Origin: CAZUDI01 sp964618975
GTDB taxonomy: Bacteria; Desulfobacterota; Desulfomonilia; UBA1062
Direction: 5' to 3'
Length of the DNA stretch: 64,000 bases
Assembly (NCBI GenBank): GCA_964618975.1
Contig: CAZUDI010000004.1
Location: 1-64,000, forward strand
The notes under the pieces are model-generated. The model was not told the origin of the DNA. It searched no databases and saw only the letters and a list, made by a program, of their open reading frames with translations. The stretch's first letter is position 1; each line of letters starts with the position of its first letter. Positions 33,181-42,553 of the stretch are shown piece by piece. The position numbers were made by a program, and so were the translations under genes.

Positions 33181-34739
33181 AGGCCTTACCCCCGACATTA
33201 GCCGCCTTGATCCAGCGTCTCCGACAGCTGGAGCAAGAGGCGCGTTACTGGCGGGAATACGCCCAGGCGCAGCAGGGCTCGGCCCTGACCCAAGAGGGTT
33301 GCGCCGCTCATCCCCAGGCGGCCCTTGACGAGCGCGAATACCGCTCCCTGTTTGAGACCCTGCAGGACGTGTTCTACCGCACCGACAGCGCAGGCACCAT
33401 CATCAAGGTATCGCCCTATATCCAGAAGGCCACGGGCTATACCCCCGCCGAGTTCCTGGGAACTAACATCGCAGACCACTATGTGGACCCGGCTGACCGT
33501 GAGCGGATCTGGGAGCGCATCTTACGCGACGGTTTTGTGGAGGGCTATGAGGTCCGCTTCAGGAAAAAGGACGGCGCCACGATCTGGGCCTCCACCAACG
33601 GCAGGCTCTATCACGACCGCAAACGCGGCCTCATGGGCCTGGAAGGCACCGTCCGGGACATCTCCGAATACAAGCGCCTCCAGGCGTGCCTGCTCCAGAG
33701 GGAGGAGCTGCTGCGTGCCCAGTATCGCGCCATCCCGGTACCCACGACCACCTGGAGGCTTAAGGGTAGCGATCTTGTGCTGGAGGACTTCAACCTGGCC
33801 GCCGAGGACGTCTCCTGCGGACAGGTCAAGGGGCTCCTCGGTAGGACGGCCCGCGAACTCTACCGGGATCAGCCGCCGATCCTCGCCGCCTTCCGTAAGG
33901 CCTTAGAGGGCCAGAGCGCCTTCCAGGGCGAGTTGCCCTATCGCAGCCTCTCCACGGGGGAGCCCCGGTTCATCATCCTTTCCTGCGTCTTTATCGCACC
34001 GGACATGCTCATGGTCCATATGGCGGACATCACGGAGCGGCACCGCGCCCAGGAGCAGCTGAAGCATTCGCAAAGGCACCTGCGCACCCTCTCGGCCCAA
34101 CTCCTGCAGGCCAAGGAGGAGGAACGTCGGCGTATTTCCTGCGACCTGCACGACAGTGTCGGACAGTATCTCACCAGCATCAAGCTCCACACGGAGCGTC
34201 TTCTCAACCGGGGCGAAGCTCATAACCCGACGGGTAATCCCCAGGATTTGCGGGAACATCTCTCCCTCATCCAGGCCGCCATCGACGAGGTGCGCCGGAT
34301 CTCCATGGACCTGCGTCCCGCGATACTGGACGATCTCGGCCTCCTGACAACCATCACCTGGTTCTGCCGGGAATATCGCAGCACCTATACCCACATCGAT
34401 CTGACGTGCACCCTGGACATCGCCGAAGAGCGCCTCCCGGCGCCCCTGAAGATCACCATCTTCCGCATCCTTCAGGAGGGGCTCCATAATATCGCCAAGC
34501 ACAGCCGTGCCTGCTCGGCGTGCATATCCCTGGCCGAACAGGAGTGCGCCATCGTGCTGTGCGTATCGGACAACGGCTGCGGTTTCGACGTCCAGGACAC
34601 GCTCGGGCGTGATGACCTACAAAGGGGGCTGGGCCTGGCAAGCATGAAGGAACGTACCGAATTCAGCGGCGGTATTTTTTCCCTCACCTCACACAGGGGG
34701 GGCGGCACCACCCTCAGGGCCTCCTGGATCGTGGGATGA
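33177..34739 (+). CDS. NarX/DegS-type sensor histidine kinase, PAS-containing
   Basis: Starting at ATG 33177 (ATGA overlap; an upstream GTG 33165 is possible) it has 520 residues. An N-terminal coiled-coil start is followed by a PAS domain (LFETLQDVFYRTDSAGTI to EGTVRDIS) and a second, weaker PAS-like region (about 175-285). A HisKA_3 domain follows with phospho-acceptor His325 in CDLHDSVGQYLTS, then an HATPase domain (LQEGLHNIAKHS; DNGCGFD; GLGLASMKER). No transmembrane helix is seen. Its partner is the NarL-type regulator encoded convergently 9 bp away. Confidence 0.9.
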   Translation: MKALPPTLAALIQRLRQLEQEARYWREYAQAQQGSALTQEGCAAHPQAALDEREYRSLFETLQDVFYRTDSAGTIIKVSPYIQKATGYTPAEFLGTNIADHYVDPADRERIWERILRDGFVEGYEVRFRKKDGATIWASTNGRLYHDRKRGLMGLEGTVRDISEYKRLQACLLQREELLRAQYRAIPVPTTTWRLKGSDLVLEDFNLAAEDVSCGQVKGLLGRTARELYRDQPPILAAFRKALEGQSAFQGELPYRSLSTGEPRFIILSCVFIAPDMLMVHMADITERHRAQEQLKHSQRHLRTLSAQLLQAKEEERRRISCDLHDSVGQYLTSIKLHTERLLNRGEAHNPTGNPQDLREHLSLIQAAIDEVRRISMDLRPAILDDLGLLTTITWFCREYRSTYTHIDLTCTLDIAEERLPAPLKITIFRILQEGLHNIAKHSRACSACISLAEQECAIVLCVSDNGCGFDVQDTLGRDDLQRGLGLASMKERTEFSGGIFSLTSHRGGGTTLRASWIVG

Positions 34740-34748
34740 CCGCCTGCT

Positions 34749-35399
34749 CTAGCCGTTCACGAGGCCATTTTCCATGGCAAAGACGGTCAGGGCGGAGGCG
34801 CTGTGCAAATCCAGCTTCTTCATGAGGTTGTCGCGATGCTTTTCCACGGTCTTCACGCTGATGCAGAGGTACTCGGCGATCTCCCGGTTCTTGTAGCCCT
34901 CGGCCACCAGTTTGAGGAGCTCGCGTTCCCGGTGGGTGAGCTTATCCAGGGTGGTGGCAACACCAGCCCCGTTGCGGCCTTCCAGGTAGCCCTGGATGAT
35001 TCGACTCGAGATCCCCGGGGAGATATAGGCGTTGCCGCAGAGCACGTGATCCATGGCGCAGATAAGCTCCTGATGCGTCGATTCCTTGAGCAGATAACCA
35101 TCCGCCCCGGCCCTGAGGCTCGCCAGAACGTACTCCTCGGTCTTGTGTACGGTGAGCACGAGAATTCGGATCTCCGGGCAGACCTTTTTGAGGCTCCGGA
35201 TGGCATCTATGCCGCTCAGTCTGGGCATGGACAGGTCCATCAGCACCAGATCCGGTCGGAGCGCACCCACGATACGCACCGCCTCCAGGCCGTCACGCGC
35301 CTCTCCCACGACCGTGTATCCGCCGTGCGAGGCGATCAGCGCCTTGAGTCCGTCGCGCAGGATGGTGTGATCCTCAGCAATCACGATCTGTCTGCACAT
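34749..35399 (-). CDS. NarL/FixJ-family response regulator
   Basis: The 216-residue protein has a receiver domain (IAEDH; phospho-acceptor Asp55 in LVLMDLSMPRLSG; Lys in LLKEST) and a LuxR-type helix-turn-helix at about 150-210 (LTHRERELLKLVAEG; ISVKTVEKHRDNLMKKL). It is oriented towards the kinase gene, tail to tail. Kinases with HisKA_3 domains normally pair with this regulator class. Targets are unknown. Copy A of the dispersed repeat lies upstream. Confidence 0.93.
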   Translation of the reverse strand: MCRQIVIAEDHTILRDGLKALIASHGGYTVVGEARDGLEAVRIVGALRPDLVLMDLSMPRLSGIDAIRSLKKVCPEIRILVLTVHKTEEYVLASLRAGADGYLLKESTHQELICAMDHVLCGNAYISPGISSRIIQGYLEGRNGAGVATTLDKLTHRERELLKLVAEGYKNREIAEYLCISVKTVEKHRDNLMKKLDLHSASALTVFAMENGLVNG

Positions 35400-35436
35400 G
35401 CACCGTTGCCGCTTCCTTTGTCTAGCGGGGACAAAA

Positions 35437-35518
35437 TCATGGGTATGAACCCCAGGGCACGCTTATGACTCTGCTTTCCGCTGCAAGCAGCAAGGAATTC
35501 GACCCTCAGGCCATTTAA
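35437..35518 (+). repeat. Dispersed structured repeat, copy A
   Basis: Starts TCATGGGTATGAACCCCAGG and ends GAATTCGACCC plus CAGGCCATTTAAA. The outer stem GGGU-(A)-UGAA pairs with UUCG-ACCC; inside are CAGGG/(C)UCUG-type and GCTG-CAAG-CAGC hairpins. It matches copies C and D closely. It faces copy B in inverted orientation 640 bp away, with an 88-residue gene between them. Confidence 0.8.
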
Positions 35519-35632
35519 ACCACACGCTGTGCATGTATATCATGTCGGGAACAAAGAGTAAACGCTCAAGCCTCGGTTGGAAGACGATCCACACCCTTAC
35601 GCCTCGCCCGCCCCGTGACCGCGGAAAGCCTG

Positions 35633-35899
35633 CTATTCTCTGCGGGCCCTGGCCATGATGCGTTTCACGGTCTCCTGCGAAATCCCGCCCGCCAGGGCGA
35701 TATACTGCAGCTGCTGCAGGCCTTCCTCCTGCGTCCAGGTCCGCGTGTCGCGGGACCCATCGTCCGGGATTTGCCGCATCCCGTCCTTATCCTGATCACC
35801 CGAGAGGAGTCTTTCGATCTCCTCTTGGGAGAAAGACGCGCCGGTTGCATACAGAAACATTGCCAGGGAATTGATCCTGACCTCCCGCTCATTCATCAT
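35633..35899 (-). CDS. Small protein of unknown function, 88 aa
   Basis: The coding region is supported by AAGGAT before the double ATG at 35899/35896 and a sigma-54-like promoter at the right distance. The protein is acidic-to-neutral, with a predicted helical N-terminus (EREVRINSLAMFLYATG), an acidic middle (LLSGDQDKDGM) and a C-terminal helix-turn-helix-like segment (ALAGGISQETVKRIMARARRE). There is no signal peptide. The end resembles a short DNA-binding or dimerisation helix pair but I cannot name a family. It sits alone between inverted repeat copies A and B. Confidence 0.55.
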   Translation of the reverse strand: MMNEREVRINSLAMFLYATGASFSQEEIERLLSGDQDKDGMRQIPDDGSRDTRTWTQEEGLQQLQYIALAGGISQETVKRIMARARRE

Positions 35900-35938
35900 A
35901 ATGTTGCATCCTTATCACAGTAAGATGGGCAGAGAGTT

Positions 35939-35955
35939 TGCAGGACCTGTGCCAA
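35939..35955 (-). promoter_or_regulatory. Sigma-54 (RpoN) promoter of the 88-aa gene
   Basis: On the minus strand TTGGCAC-AGGTC-CTGCA fits the RpoN consensus TGGCAC-N5-TTGCA with one mismatch, keeping the invariant GG and GC at the right spacing. The predicted start near 35929 leaves about 30 nt to the ATG, with AAGGAT as binding site. Confidence 0.6.
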
Positions 35956-36475
35956 CAATGCCCCATTGCAATGCCTTGTAATTAATTGGCTTTATTGATC
36001 AAAGCCTACAACCCTTTGCCATCTTGACGCACAGATCGCCCGCCACGCTAAAAGACGTGCCATTTTGACAAAACGCCCCTCCCCCAGCCCGTCCCGCCTG
36101 ACATCCTGTCAGCAGGCAGAGAGCGGGAGTACGAAGCGTCGCTTGAATCGCAACAGGACGCCTTCCCCGCCGCTGGTAGCGTAAAGCAGAGTCATAAGCT
36201 TGCCCCGGGGTTCATACCCCTGATCGCGGCCTCGGTGGTCAGCTTCAGACAGACGAGTGGGCCCTTTCCGTCAGCGGGTGCTCTCCCCTGACGCCGTGTA
36301 TGCAGATACTAATAAGCGCATAATAGCGATTAATTAAGAAAAAGCCTGTAATGCGCTTTTACACTTCTTCGATTCCGGCTTAATATGCACTTCTTAGTAA
36401 AAAATCAGCAAGGCGGCCCTTTTCAGCGCATGCCTTACTGCGGGGGACTCGAAGTGAAGAGGTCGCCGGGCGCGC
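35956..36475. other. Intergenic region with hairpins and repeat copy B
   Basis: No gene is supported over 520 bp. The region holds a GGCTTT-ATTGATC-AAAGCC hairpin (35988-36006), repeat copy B, and an 8-bp stem AAGCGCAT/ATGCGCTT (36314-36358) followed by TT. The last may end the minus-strand acyl-CoA operon arriving from the right, though its 29-nt loop is long. It is more AT-rich than the neighbouring genes. Confidence 0.5.
36160..36225 (-). repeat. Dispersed structured repeat, copy B (inverted)
   Basis: The reverse complement reads GGGGTATGAACCCCGGGGCAAG then TTATGACTCTGC, CGCT-ACC-AGCG and GGGGAAG. It matches copies A and C through the first two elements and diverges after the second hairpin, where the outer stem partner is lost. 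It is the only copy found on the minus strand. Confidence 0.65.
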
Positions 36476-37879
36476 TCACCCGGCCCCGCGCCTGCGGGCG
36501 GACGGGGCACTCACGCCCACCTCCCTCTTCTGACTCTGGGTGTAATACTGGTATGAGATGCTCAGTGCCCTGACCGCCTCCTCGAGCGAGAGGAACACGG
36601 GCAGGTCATGCGTGCTGCGAATGGAGATGATCTTCTCCACCGTATTGGGGATGTAGATGGCGGCCGGCTTATGATAGGCATGACACATCTTGACCAGTTC
36701 GACAATGGCCTCGATTACGAAATCCTGCCACACATTCGGAATGGGCAGCAGGCCGTCGATGGTGTCGGTGGCGAGCAGGATCTCGAAGATGTCGAGGTAG
36801 GTCTGGATACTCATCTCCACGCCCAGATCGATGGGGTTGGTGGCATTGTAGACCGTGCCGGTCTGCTTCAGCCGGGCCTGGGTCTCTTGCGGAATGCTCG
36901 CCATCTGCATGCCGGAAGAGACCAGCAGATCCGTGCCGATACCGCCCAGCGCCCCGGTATTGGTGAACACGGCGATGCGCCGCCCCTTCAGGGGGGGCAT
37001 GGTGGTGAAAATCTTGGGCATGGAATAGAGCTCACTGATGGATTCCACTCGGATGATCCCCGCCTGCCGGCAGACACTCTCGAACACGGCATCGTTGTTG
37101 GCCATGCCGGCGGTGTGGGACATGGCCGCCCGGGCACCCTCCTGTGTCCGCCCCACCTTGTAGACCAGGATGGGTTTGGTCGAGGACCTCGCCACCTGGA
37201 GCAGTTTATTCCCATCGCGCACGTTTTCCAGGTAAAGGCCGACAACTTCGGTGTTGTCGTGCTGAAAATACTCGATCAGATCGGCCTCGTCCACATCGGC
37301 CTTGTTGCCGATGCTGACGATCTTGTTGACCTTGGCGGCGTCCGCCTGCAGCGATTCGAGGATCAGCGCACCCACCCCGCCGCTCTGTACCACATAGGAA
37401 ACACTGCCGGGGTGTCCGATCAGGGCACCGTACCTTTCCGGCGATGCGCCGAAGAAACAGCAGAAGCGGCTGTGGGCATCCATGAGACCCAGGCAGTTGG
37501 GGCCGATAAAGCGCATGCCATAGTCTCTGGCAGCGGTGTTCACCTCTTCCTGCAGGGCCCGGCCGCCCTCGCCTTCCTCGGCGAACCCGGCGCTCTGGAT
37601 GATGAGCCGGCGCACCCCCTTTTGGCCGCACTCCCTGACGATCCCGGGGACAAGGCGCGCCGTCACGATGATGATGGCCAGGTCGACCGCCTCGGGCAGT
37701 TCGTGTACCGCGGCAAATCCCGCACAGCCATAGGAATCCTCCCCCCGCGGGTTGACGGCATAGACCCTGCCCTCATACTGTATGTGTTTCAACATGTTGC
37801 AGATCGTACCGCCCAGATTGAAGAGGGAATTCGTGGCGCCGATGACCGCCACCGATTCCGGTGAGAAAAATTTGTCCAT
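36476..37879 (-). CDS. ADP-forming acyl-CoA synthetase, alpha-type (CoA-binding) subunit
   Basis: This 467-residue protein consists of a CoA-binding Rossmann domain (FFSPESVAVIGATNSLFN) and two succinyl-CoA-ligase-like domains (VSYVVQSGGVGA; phospho-His in AAMSHTAGMANNDAVF; FTNTGALGG). GPNCLG is conserved. It corresponds to the alpha part of NDP-forming acetyl-CoA synthetases, which recover ATP from acyl-CoA. The ATP-grasp beta part is not fused and not in the window. It is separated by 164 bp from the preceding CoA-transferase gene and is the last gene of the operon. Confidence 0.88.
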   Translation of the reverse strand: MDKFFSPESVAVIGATNSLFNLGGTICNMLKHIQYEGRVYAVNPRGEDSYGCAGFAAVHELPEAVDLAIIIVTARLVPGIVRECGQKGVRRLIIQSAGFAEEGEGGRALQEEVNTAARDYGMRFIGPNCLGLMDAHSRFCCFFGASPERYGALIGHPGSVSYVVQSGGVGALILESLQADAAKVNKIVSIGNKADVDEADLIEYFQHDNTEVVGLYLENVRDGNKLLQVARSSTKPILVYKVGRTQEGARAAMSHTAGMANNDAVFESVCRQAGIIRVESISELYSMPKIFTTMPPLKGRRIAVFTNTGALGGIGTDLLVSSGMQMASIPQETQARLKQTGTVYNATNPIDLGVEMSIQTYLDIFEILLATDTIDGLLPIPNVWQDFVIEAIVELVKMCHAYHKPAAIYIPNTVEKIISIRSTHDLPVFLSLEEAVRALSISYQYYTQSQKREVGVSAPSARRRGAG

Positions 37880-38043
37880 TCCATCCTCCGCAGGTATCTC
37901 GGGATATCAACCCTCCGTAACGCACCACTACCGGCAGGCACAGGGGAAGACCGTCCTAAATATGATTTTGAGCGGCGCCCTGCGGGGTACCCCCCCAGGG
38001 CGCCGATGAACCGCATAAAAGTTATGGCCGATACTCTCCCAGT

Positions 38044-39405
38044 TTATAAACTGGCCTTGGCCGTCGCAAGCATCTCGGTGCCGATGTACTCCTCGCACAC
38101 GAGATCCTCGTATTCTTCTTCCGTCAGCCCCAGAAGTTCCTTGAAGACGAACTCGTTATACTCTCCCAGGCCTGTGGGCGGCATATCGGCCCGGTTTTGG
38201 CGTGGGGTGCGGCGAAATTTACCGGTATACCCCGCATACTTGTGAGTGCCGCACCATTTCTGGGTTTCCTCGATGAAGAAGTCGTGCTCGCGTACATGGG
38301 GATCATCGAAAACCATCTTCTCGGTCATCACCGGACCAGCAGCCACCCCGTGTTTCTGCAGCAGAAACATGGCGGCATAGTTGTCGTGCTCCCGGGTCCA
38401 GGTGGTGATGTGCCCGTCGAGTTCGTCCTGGTTGGCATGCCGACTTATGGCGTCACCGAACTTCGGATCCCTGGTCCAGGCAGGTTGCCCCAGGGCTTCA
38501 CACAAACGCTGCCAGTCGTCATCGTCGAAAAGCGTGATGACCAGCCAATCATAGCCCTCATTTTCGCCGCGGGTGGGGTAACAGCCCTGGATGGCGGTGG
38601 GATGACGATTGACCCAGGCCGGCTGCATGCGGCCGTTGACGAAGTAATCCATCAAAAAAACCGGCAGCACACCCATGACACCCTCGGCCTGGGTGATCTC
38701 AATCTGCATACCCTCGCCAGTCTTTTCGCGCCTCAGGATCCCCATCATGGCTGCACTGGCCAGGGTATGTGCACCACAGTTGTCCATGGAATAGGTTTCA
38801 AAATTGCTCACCGCATGTTCTGGGGCATCCGAGTAGCGCAGGGCATACGTATGTCCCACACAGGCCTCGATATTGGCGCCGAAGCCCTTCCAGTGCATGT
38901 GGGGTCCGCTGAGCCCGAAACCCGGGGCGCGGATCACGATCAGCCGCGGGTTGACCTCGTGCAGCATCTCCCAGGTGATGCCCAGTTTGGGGGCCGTGGT
39001 GGGCGTATTGTTGTCGAGGAAGATATCGCTCATTTTCACGAGCCGCTTGAACAACTCCATACCCTTGGGTCGTGTGAAATCCAGGGTGAAGCCATAGGTG
39101 TTCTGCAGGTGGCAGTTACCGAAGCTGAAACGGTTCATGTGGTATTCCCCGTTGGGACCGGTAGGCTCGCGGTCGGGGTACTGCATGGTGCGTCCGTCCT
39201 TCATGTTGATCCACATATCGCGAATGGGGAAGGCGGCCAGACCGCGCGTCATTCCTCCGGCATACTGGATCTGCTCGACCCTCAGGTTTTCGGCCCCCAG
39301 GTCACCGAGCAGCATACCGCAGAAGGGCCCCGTCCAGGACTGCGTGAATCCCAAAACCCTGAGCCCTTCAAGGGGAAACTTCTTTTTCCGGGTGGTGATC
39401 TTCAT
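38044..39405 (-). CDS. Family III CoA-transferase (CaiB/BaiF), subunit with catalytic Asp
   Basis: This 453-residue protein has the family III opening (LEGLRVLGFTQSWTGPFCGMLLGDLGAEN) and, near residue 210, YSMDNCGAH, whose Asp aligns with the residue that forms acyl-enzyme anhydrides in this family. Transfer of CoA between carboxylic acids without free CoA is expected. It lies 11 bp behind a second, divergent CaiB paralogue that lacks this Asp, suggesting a heteromeric enzyme as described for benzylsuccinate CoA-transferase (BbsEF). Confidence 0.9.
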   Translation of the reverse strand: MKITTRKKKFPLEGLRVLGFTQSWTGPFCGMLLGDLGAENLRVEQIQYAGGMTRGLAAFPIRDMWINMKDGRTMQYPDREPTGPNGEYHMNRFSFGNCHLQNTYGFTLDFTRPKGMELFKRLVKMSDIFLDNNTPTTAPKLGITWEMLHEVNPRLIVIRAPGFGLSGPHMHWKGFGANIEACVGHTYALRYSDAPEHAVSNFETYSMDNCGAHTLASAAMMGILRREKTGEGMQIEITQAEGVMGVLPVFLMDYFVNGRMQPAWVNRHPTAIQGCYPTRGENEGYDWLVITLFDDDDWQRLCEALGQPAWTRDPKFGDAISRHANQDELDGHITTWTREHDNYAAMFLLQKHGVAAGPVMTEKMVFDDPHVREHDFFIEETQKWCGTHKYAGYTGKFRRTPRQNRADMPPTGLGEYNEFVFKELLGLTEEEYEDLVCEEYIGTEMLATAKASL

Positions 39406-39416
39406 CGTATACCTCC

Positions 39417-40619
39417 TTAGATTACGCCCTGTGCCTTGAGCCTGGCCAGATCGTCTTCACTACATCCCAACCGGCCGAAGACCTCGCGGTTGTGCTGGCC
39501 CAGCGTGGGGGCCGGGGCCCTGTAACGCCACCACTCTTCCGCGGTGCGGACCGCTCCGCGCGGGAAGGTAAGACGGCCGGCCACGGGATGCTCCTGCTCC
39601 ACGAAATATCCACGGGCCTGCCAGTGTTCGTCGCGGCACACATCGGCGGCGCTGTTGACCGGGGTGCAGATGATGCCGGCATCCTGGAAAATCTCGGCCC
39701 ACTCCTGCTTGCCCTTTTGCGCAAAGCCATCTTCCATGACCTGCTGGGCTTCGTCGGCGATCGCGAAATTGAAGATATTCCACTGCGGATCGTCCTTGAG
39801 GTCTCCCCGGCCGATGAGCTCCAGGCAGTTATCGAACTTGCCGGGTCCCACCACCAGGTTGATCAGCCCATCCTTGCAGGCGATCATGCGCGGCATGATG
39901 CCGATCTTGGTGTCGGGGTCGACCCTCCTACTGATGTCGCCCGTGTACTGGTAGGTCAGAAGGTGCGAGGTGCGCCGCTCGCAGCCGGCCAATTGGGTTT
40001 CCATGATGGAGATATCGATATAGTCGCCGATCCCGTCGCTCTTGGTTCCCAGGTAGACCCCCAGGATGGCGTACCAGGCCTGCAGCCCGGTCTCGTAGAG
40101 GCAGGCGTCTTTGGCCTTGTTGATGGGCGGTTTCTCCGGCAGCCCGGTAGACGACATGGCCCCGCCCATGGCATACAGCACCAGATCCGAGGCCCTGAAG
40201 TCACGATAAGGCCCCGTCTGCCCAAAATTAGAGATCGAGGCCATAACCAGCTCGGGCTTGATTCTTTCCAGGGAGTCGTAATCCAGACCCCAGGCGGACA
40301 TAGTGCCGGGGGCGAAGCTCTCGACCAGGATATCGGCGTTTGCAACCAGTTCCCGCAGGAGTTTCTGCCCGGTGGCCGACCGCAGGTTCAGGCTGATACT
40401 CTTCTTGTTCATGTTCAGGTACAAAAAGGCCAGGCCCTTGTCGGGATGAGGCTCGTCACCGGCAAACGGCGGCAGGTGGCGCGTCAGGCATCCCCGTGAG
40501 GGCTTCTCGACCTTGATGACCTCGGCCCCGTAATCCGCGAACTGCTTGGTGCAAAACGCGCCGGTAATGTGGTTGCTCAGGTCGAGCACCCTGATTCCTT
40601 CCAGTGGCTGTACTCCCAT
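39417..40619 (-). CDS. Family III CoA-transferase (CaiB/BaiF), paralogous subunit
   Basis: This 400-residue protein starts LEGIRVLDLSNHITGAFCTKQ and keeps the knotted CaiB fold markers (FGQTGPYRDFRASDLVLYAMGG). At the catalytic position my alignment gives CLYETGLQ against YSMDNCGAH in the neighbour, so the Asp is replaced (Tyr, with Glu next). It may be a structural partner, or use the neighbouring Glu. It ends 11 bp before the Asp-bearing paralogue. The alignment is by eye. Confidence 0.88.
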   Translation of the reverse strand: MGVQPLEGIRVLDLSNHITGAFCTKQFADYGAEVIKVEKPSRGCLTRHLPPFAGDEPHPDKGLAFLYLNMNKKSISLNLRSATGQKLLRELVANADILVESFAPGTMSAWGLDYDSLERIKPELVMASISNFGQTGPYRDFRASDLVLYAMGGAMSSTGLPEKPPINKAKDACLYETGLQAWYAILGVYLGTKSDGIGDYIDISIMETQLAGCERRTSHLLTYQYTGDISRRVDPDTKIGIMPRMIACKDGLINLVVGPGKFDNCLELIGRGDLKDDPQWNIFNFAIADEAQQVMEDGFAQKGKQEWAEIFQDAGIICTPVNSAADVCRDEHWQARGYFVEQEHPVAGRLTFPRGAVRTAEEWWRYRAPAPTLGQHNREVFGRLGCSEDDLARLKAQGVI

Positions 40620-40640
40620 GGCACTCCTCCTTTGGATGGT

Positions 40641-42500
40641 TCAGAAGCTCTCGTTAGCGATCGCAAGGATCGACATGTCCTCGCTCTCGATGGCCGTCAT
40701 CGTGGCCAGGGAGACGGGCAGCTCATTGCGGATGAAATAGCGTGCAGCATGGATCTTGCCTTCATAGAAGGCGGCCTCGGCACTGTCTTTGAGGAAGGCG
40801 GCCCAGACTTCCGGATCGTCGCGCGTCACCCCGCGCGCGGTACGCAGGGCCGCGAGCCTTTCGCTGGCGATCCCGGCCCCCCACAGCAGGAACCAGGCGC
40901 TCATGATCGAGCCCATCATCATGAGGAAGGGATAGGCATTGTTGATGGGCACCAGGAACTTGCCCTCCTTACCGCAACGGGCGAAATACATCGCCGCCTC
41001 GGCCAGGGTATTGACCGCCTTGCCGACGGCTTCGGCCAGGTCCGCAGTCTCCTCGACCGCCTGGAAACGGTTAACGACCGCGTTCATCTCGCCCAGCAGA
41101 TTCATGAAATAGGCCCCCTTCTTCATGCCGAGCTTGCGTGCCACCAGATCAAGCGCCTGGATTCCGTTGGCCCCCTCATAGACCGAGGCGATCTTTTCGT
41201 CGCGCATGAGCTGTTCCACCGGGTATTCGGCACAGTACCCGTAGCCGCCGTAGACCTGGATGGCATACTCGGTGACCCTGAAGCCCATGTCCGAACAGTA
41301 GGCCTTGCAGATCGGGGTCAGCACCTCGGCCAGACCCAGCCACTTGTCACGTTCCTCCGCGCTCTTGCAGCACTCGCTTCTGTCCAGGCAGAAGCCCGTG
41401 TAGTAGATCATCGCCCGCATGCCCTCGACCTGGGACTTCATCCATAGCAGCATGCGTCGCACATCGGGATGCTCCATGATGGGCACCCGGGGCGCCGCGG
41501 GGTTTTTGAAATCGATCAGAGCGGAGCCCTGCAGCCGCTCCCTGGCATAGTTGAGCGCATGCAGGTAGGCCATGGAGGCACTGCCCAGTCCCTGCACGCC
41601 CACGCCCAGTCGCATCTCGTTCATCATCAGGAACATGACCTTCATGCCCTCACGCTCTTCACCCAGAAGCTCGGCATAGCACTGTCCGTTATCGCCGTAG
41701 TTCACCAGGCAGGTGGCGCTGGCATGAATGCCCATCTTCTCTTCCACATTGGCGATCTCGTAATCGTTACGGCGGCCGAGCGAACCGTCGTCGTTGACAA
41801 GATATTTGGGCACCAGGAAGATCGAGATGCCCTTGGTGCCCGCCGGATCGCCCTCGATGCGGGCCAGGACCGGCTGGATGATGTTCTCTGTCAGGTCGTG
41901 ATCGGCCCCGGTATGGAAGATCTTGGTGCCCTGGATACGGAAGGTCCCGTCCGCCTGGCGGATGGCCTTGGTGGAGAGGTTGCCGACGTCGGAGCCCGCC
42001 CCGGGTTCGGTCAACCCCATGGTGCCGCACCACTGGCCGCTGACGAGCTTCTCGAGATAGCGTTCCTTCTGCGCGGCTGTGCCGTAGTGGGCGATAAGGT
42101 GCGAGGCTCCCTTCCCCAGCCCCGGGTAGGCCAGGAAGGCAAAATTGTGGATAAACCACTCGGTAGCGGCGTTGGCGATGGTTACGGGCAAGCCCTGGCC
42201 GCCAAACTCGACCGGGGTATCCATGGCATTCCAGCCGCCCTCGCAGAAGAGCCTGTAGGCGCGATGGAAACAGCCCGGCACATAGACCTGCCCGTCCTCG
42301 AGCCGGCAACCTTGCCGGTCGCCTTCCGTCAGGGTCGGGAAGACCTCTTCCTGGGCGAACTTGCCGGCTTCGGTCAAAACCATATCGAAGACATCCCCCG
42401 AATAGTCGGCATACTTTTCATAGGTGCAGAGGCTCTCCACCTCCAGCATCTCCCTCAGCACAAACCTCTGGTCCCTCTCATCCAAGATTAGATTTGCCAT
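40641..42500 (-). CDS. Acyl-CoA dehydrogenase, long DmdC/FadE5-type
   Basis: At 619 residues this is of the longer class with an additional C-terminal helical domain (about 470-600), as in 3-methylmercaptopropionyl-CoA dehydrogenases. Visible motifs are GTMGLTEPGAGSDVG (FAD/substrate), YGGYGYCAEYPVEQLMRDEKIASVYEGANGIQ with the catalytic Glu. It removes two hydrogens from an acyl-CoA and hands electrons to ETF. The neighbouring isomerase, thioesterase and CoA-transferases suggest one degradative pathway. Confidence 0.92.
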   Translation of the reverse strand: MANLILDERDQRFVLREMLEVESLCTYEKYADYSGDVFDMVLTEAGKFAQEEVFPTLTEGDRQGCRLEDGQVYVPGCFHRAYRLFCEGGWNAMDTPVEFGGQGLPVTIANAATEWFIHNFAFLAYPGLGKGASHLIAHYGTAAQKERYLEKLVSGQWCGTMGLTEPGAGSDVGNLSTKAIRQADGTFRIQGTKIFHTGADHDLTENIIQPVLARIEGDPAGTKGISIFLVPKYLVNDDGSLGRRNDYEIANVEEKMGIHASATCLVNYGDNGQCYAELLGEEREGMKVMFLMMNEMRLGVGVQGLGSASMAYLHALNYARERLQGSALIDFKNPAAPRVPIMEHPDVRRMLLWMKSQVEGMRAMIYYTGFCLDRSECCKSAEERDKWLGLAEVLTPICKAYCSDMGFRVTEYAIQVYGGYGYCAEYPVEQLMRDEKIASVYEGANGIQALDLVARKLGMKKGAYFMNLLGEMNAVVNRFQAVEETADLAEAVGKAVNTLAEAAMYFARCGKEGKFLVPINNAYPFLMMMGSIMSAWFLLWGAGIASERLAALRTARGVTRDDPEVWAAFLKDSAEAAFYEGKIHAARYFIRNELPVSLATMTAIESEDMSILAIANESF

Positions 42501-42553
42501 GCAGCGCTCCCTTTTATGTGCTTGTCGATTTTATGCCCAGGCCGTGGATGCCC

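Noticed and set aside
36608..40499. Long plus-strand frames opposite the acyl-CoA operon (418, 407 and 335 codons)
   Set aside because: Each mirrors a recognised enzyme in the opposite frame and has no motif of its own.
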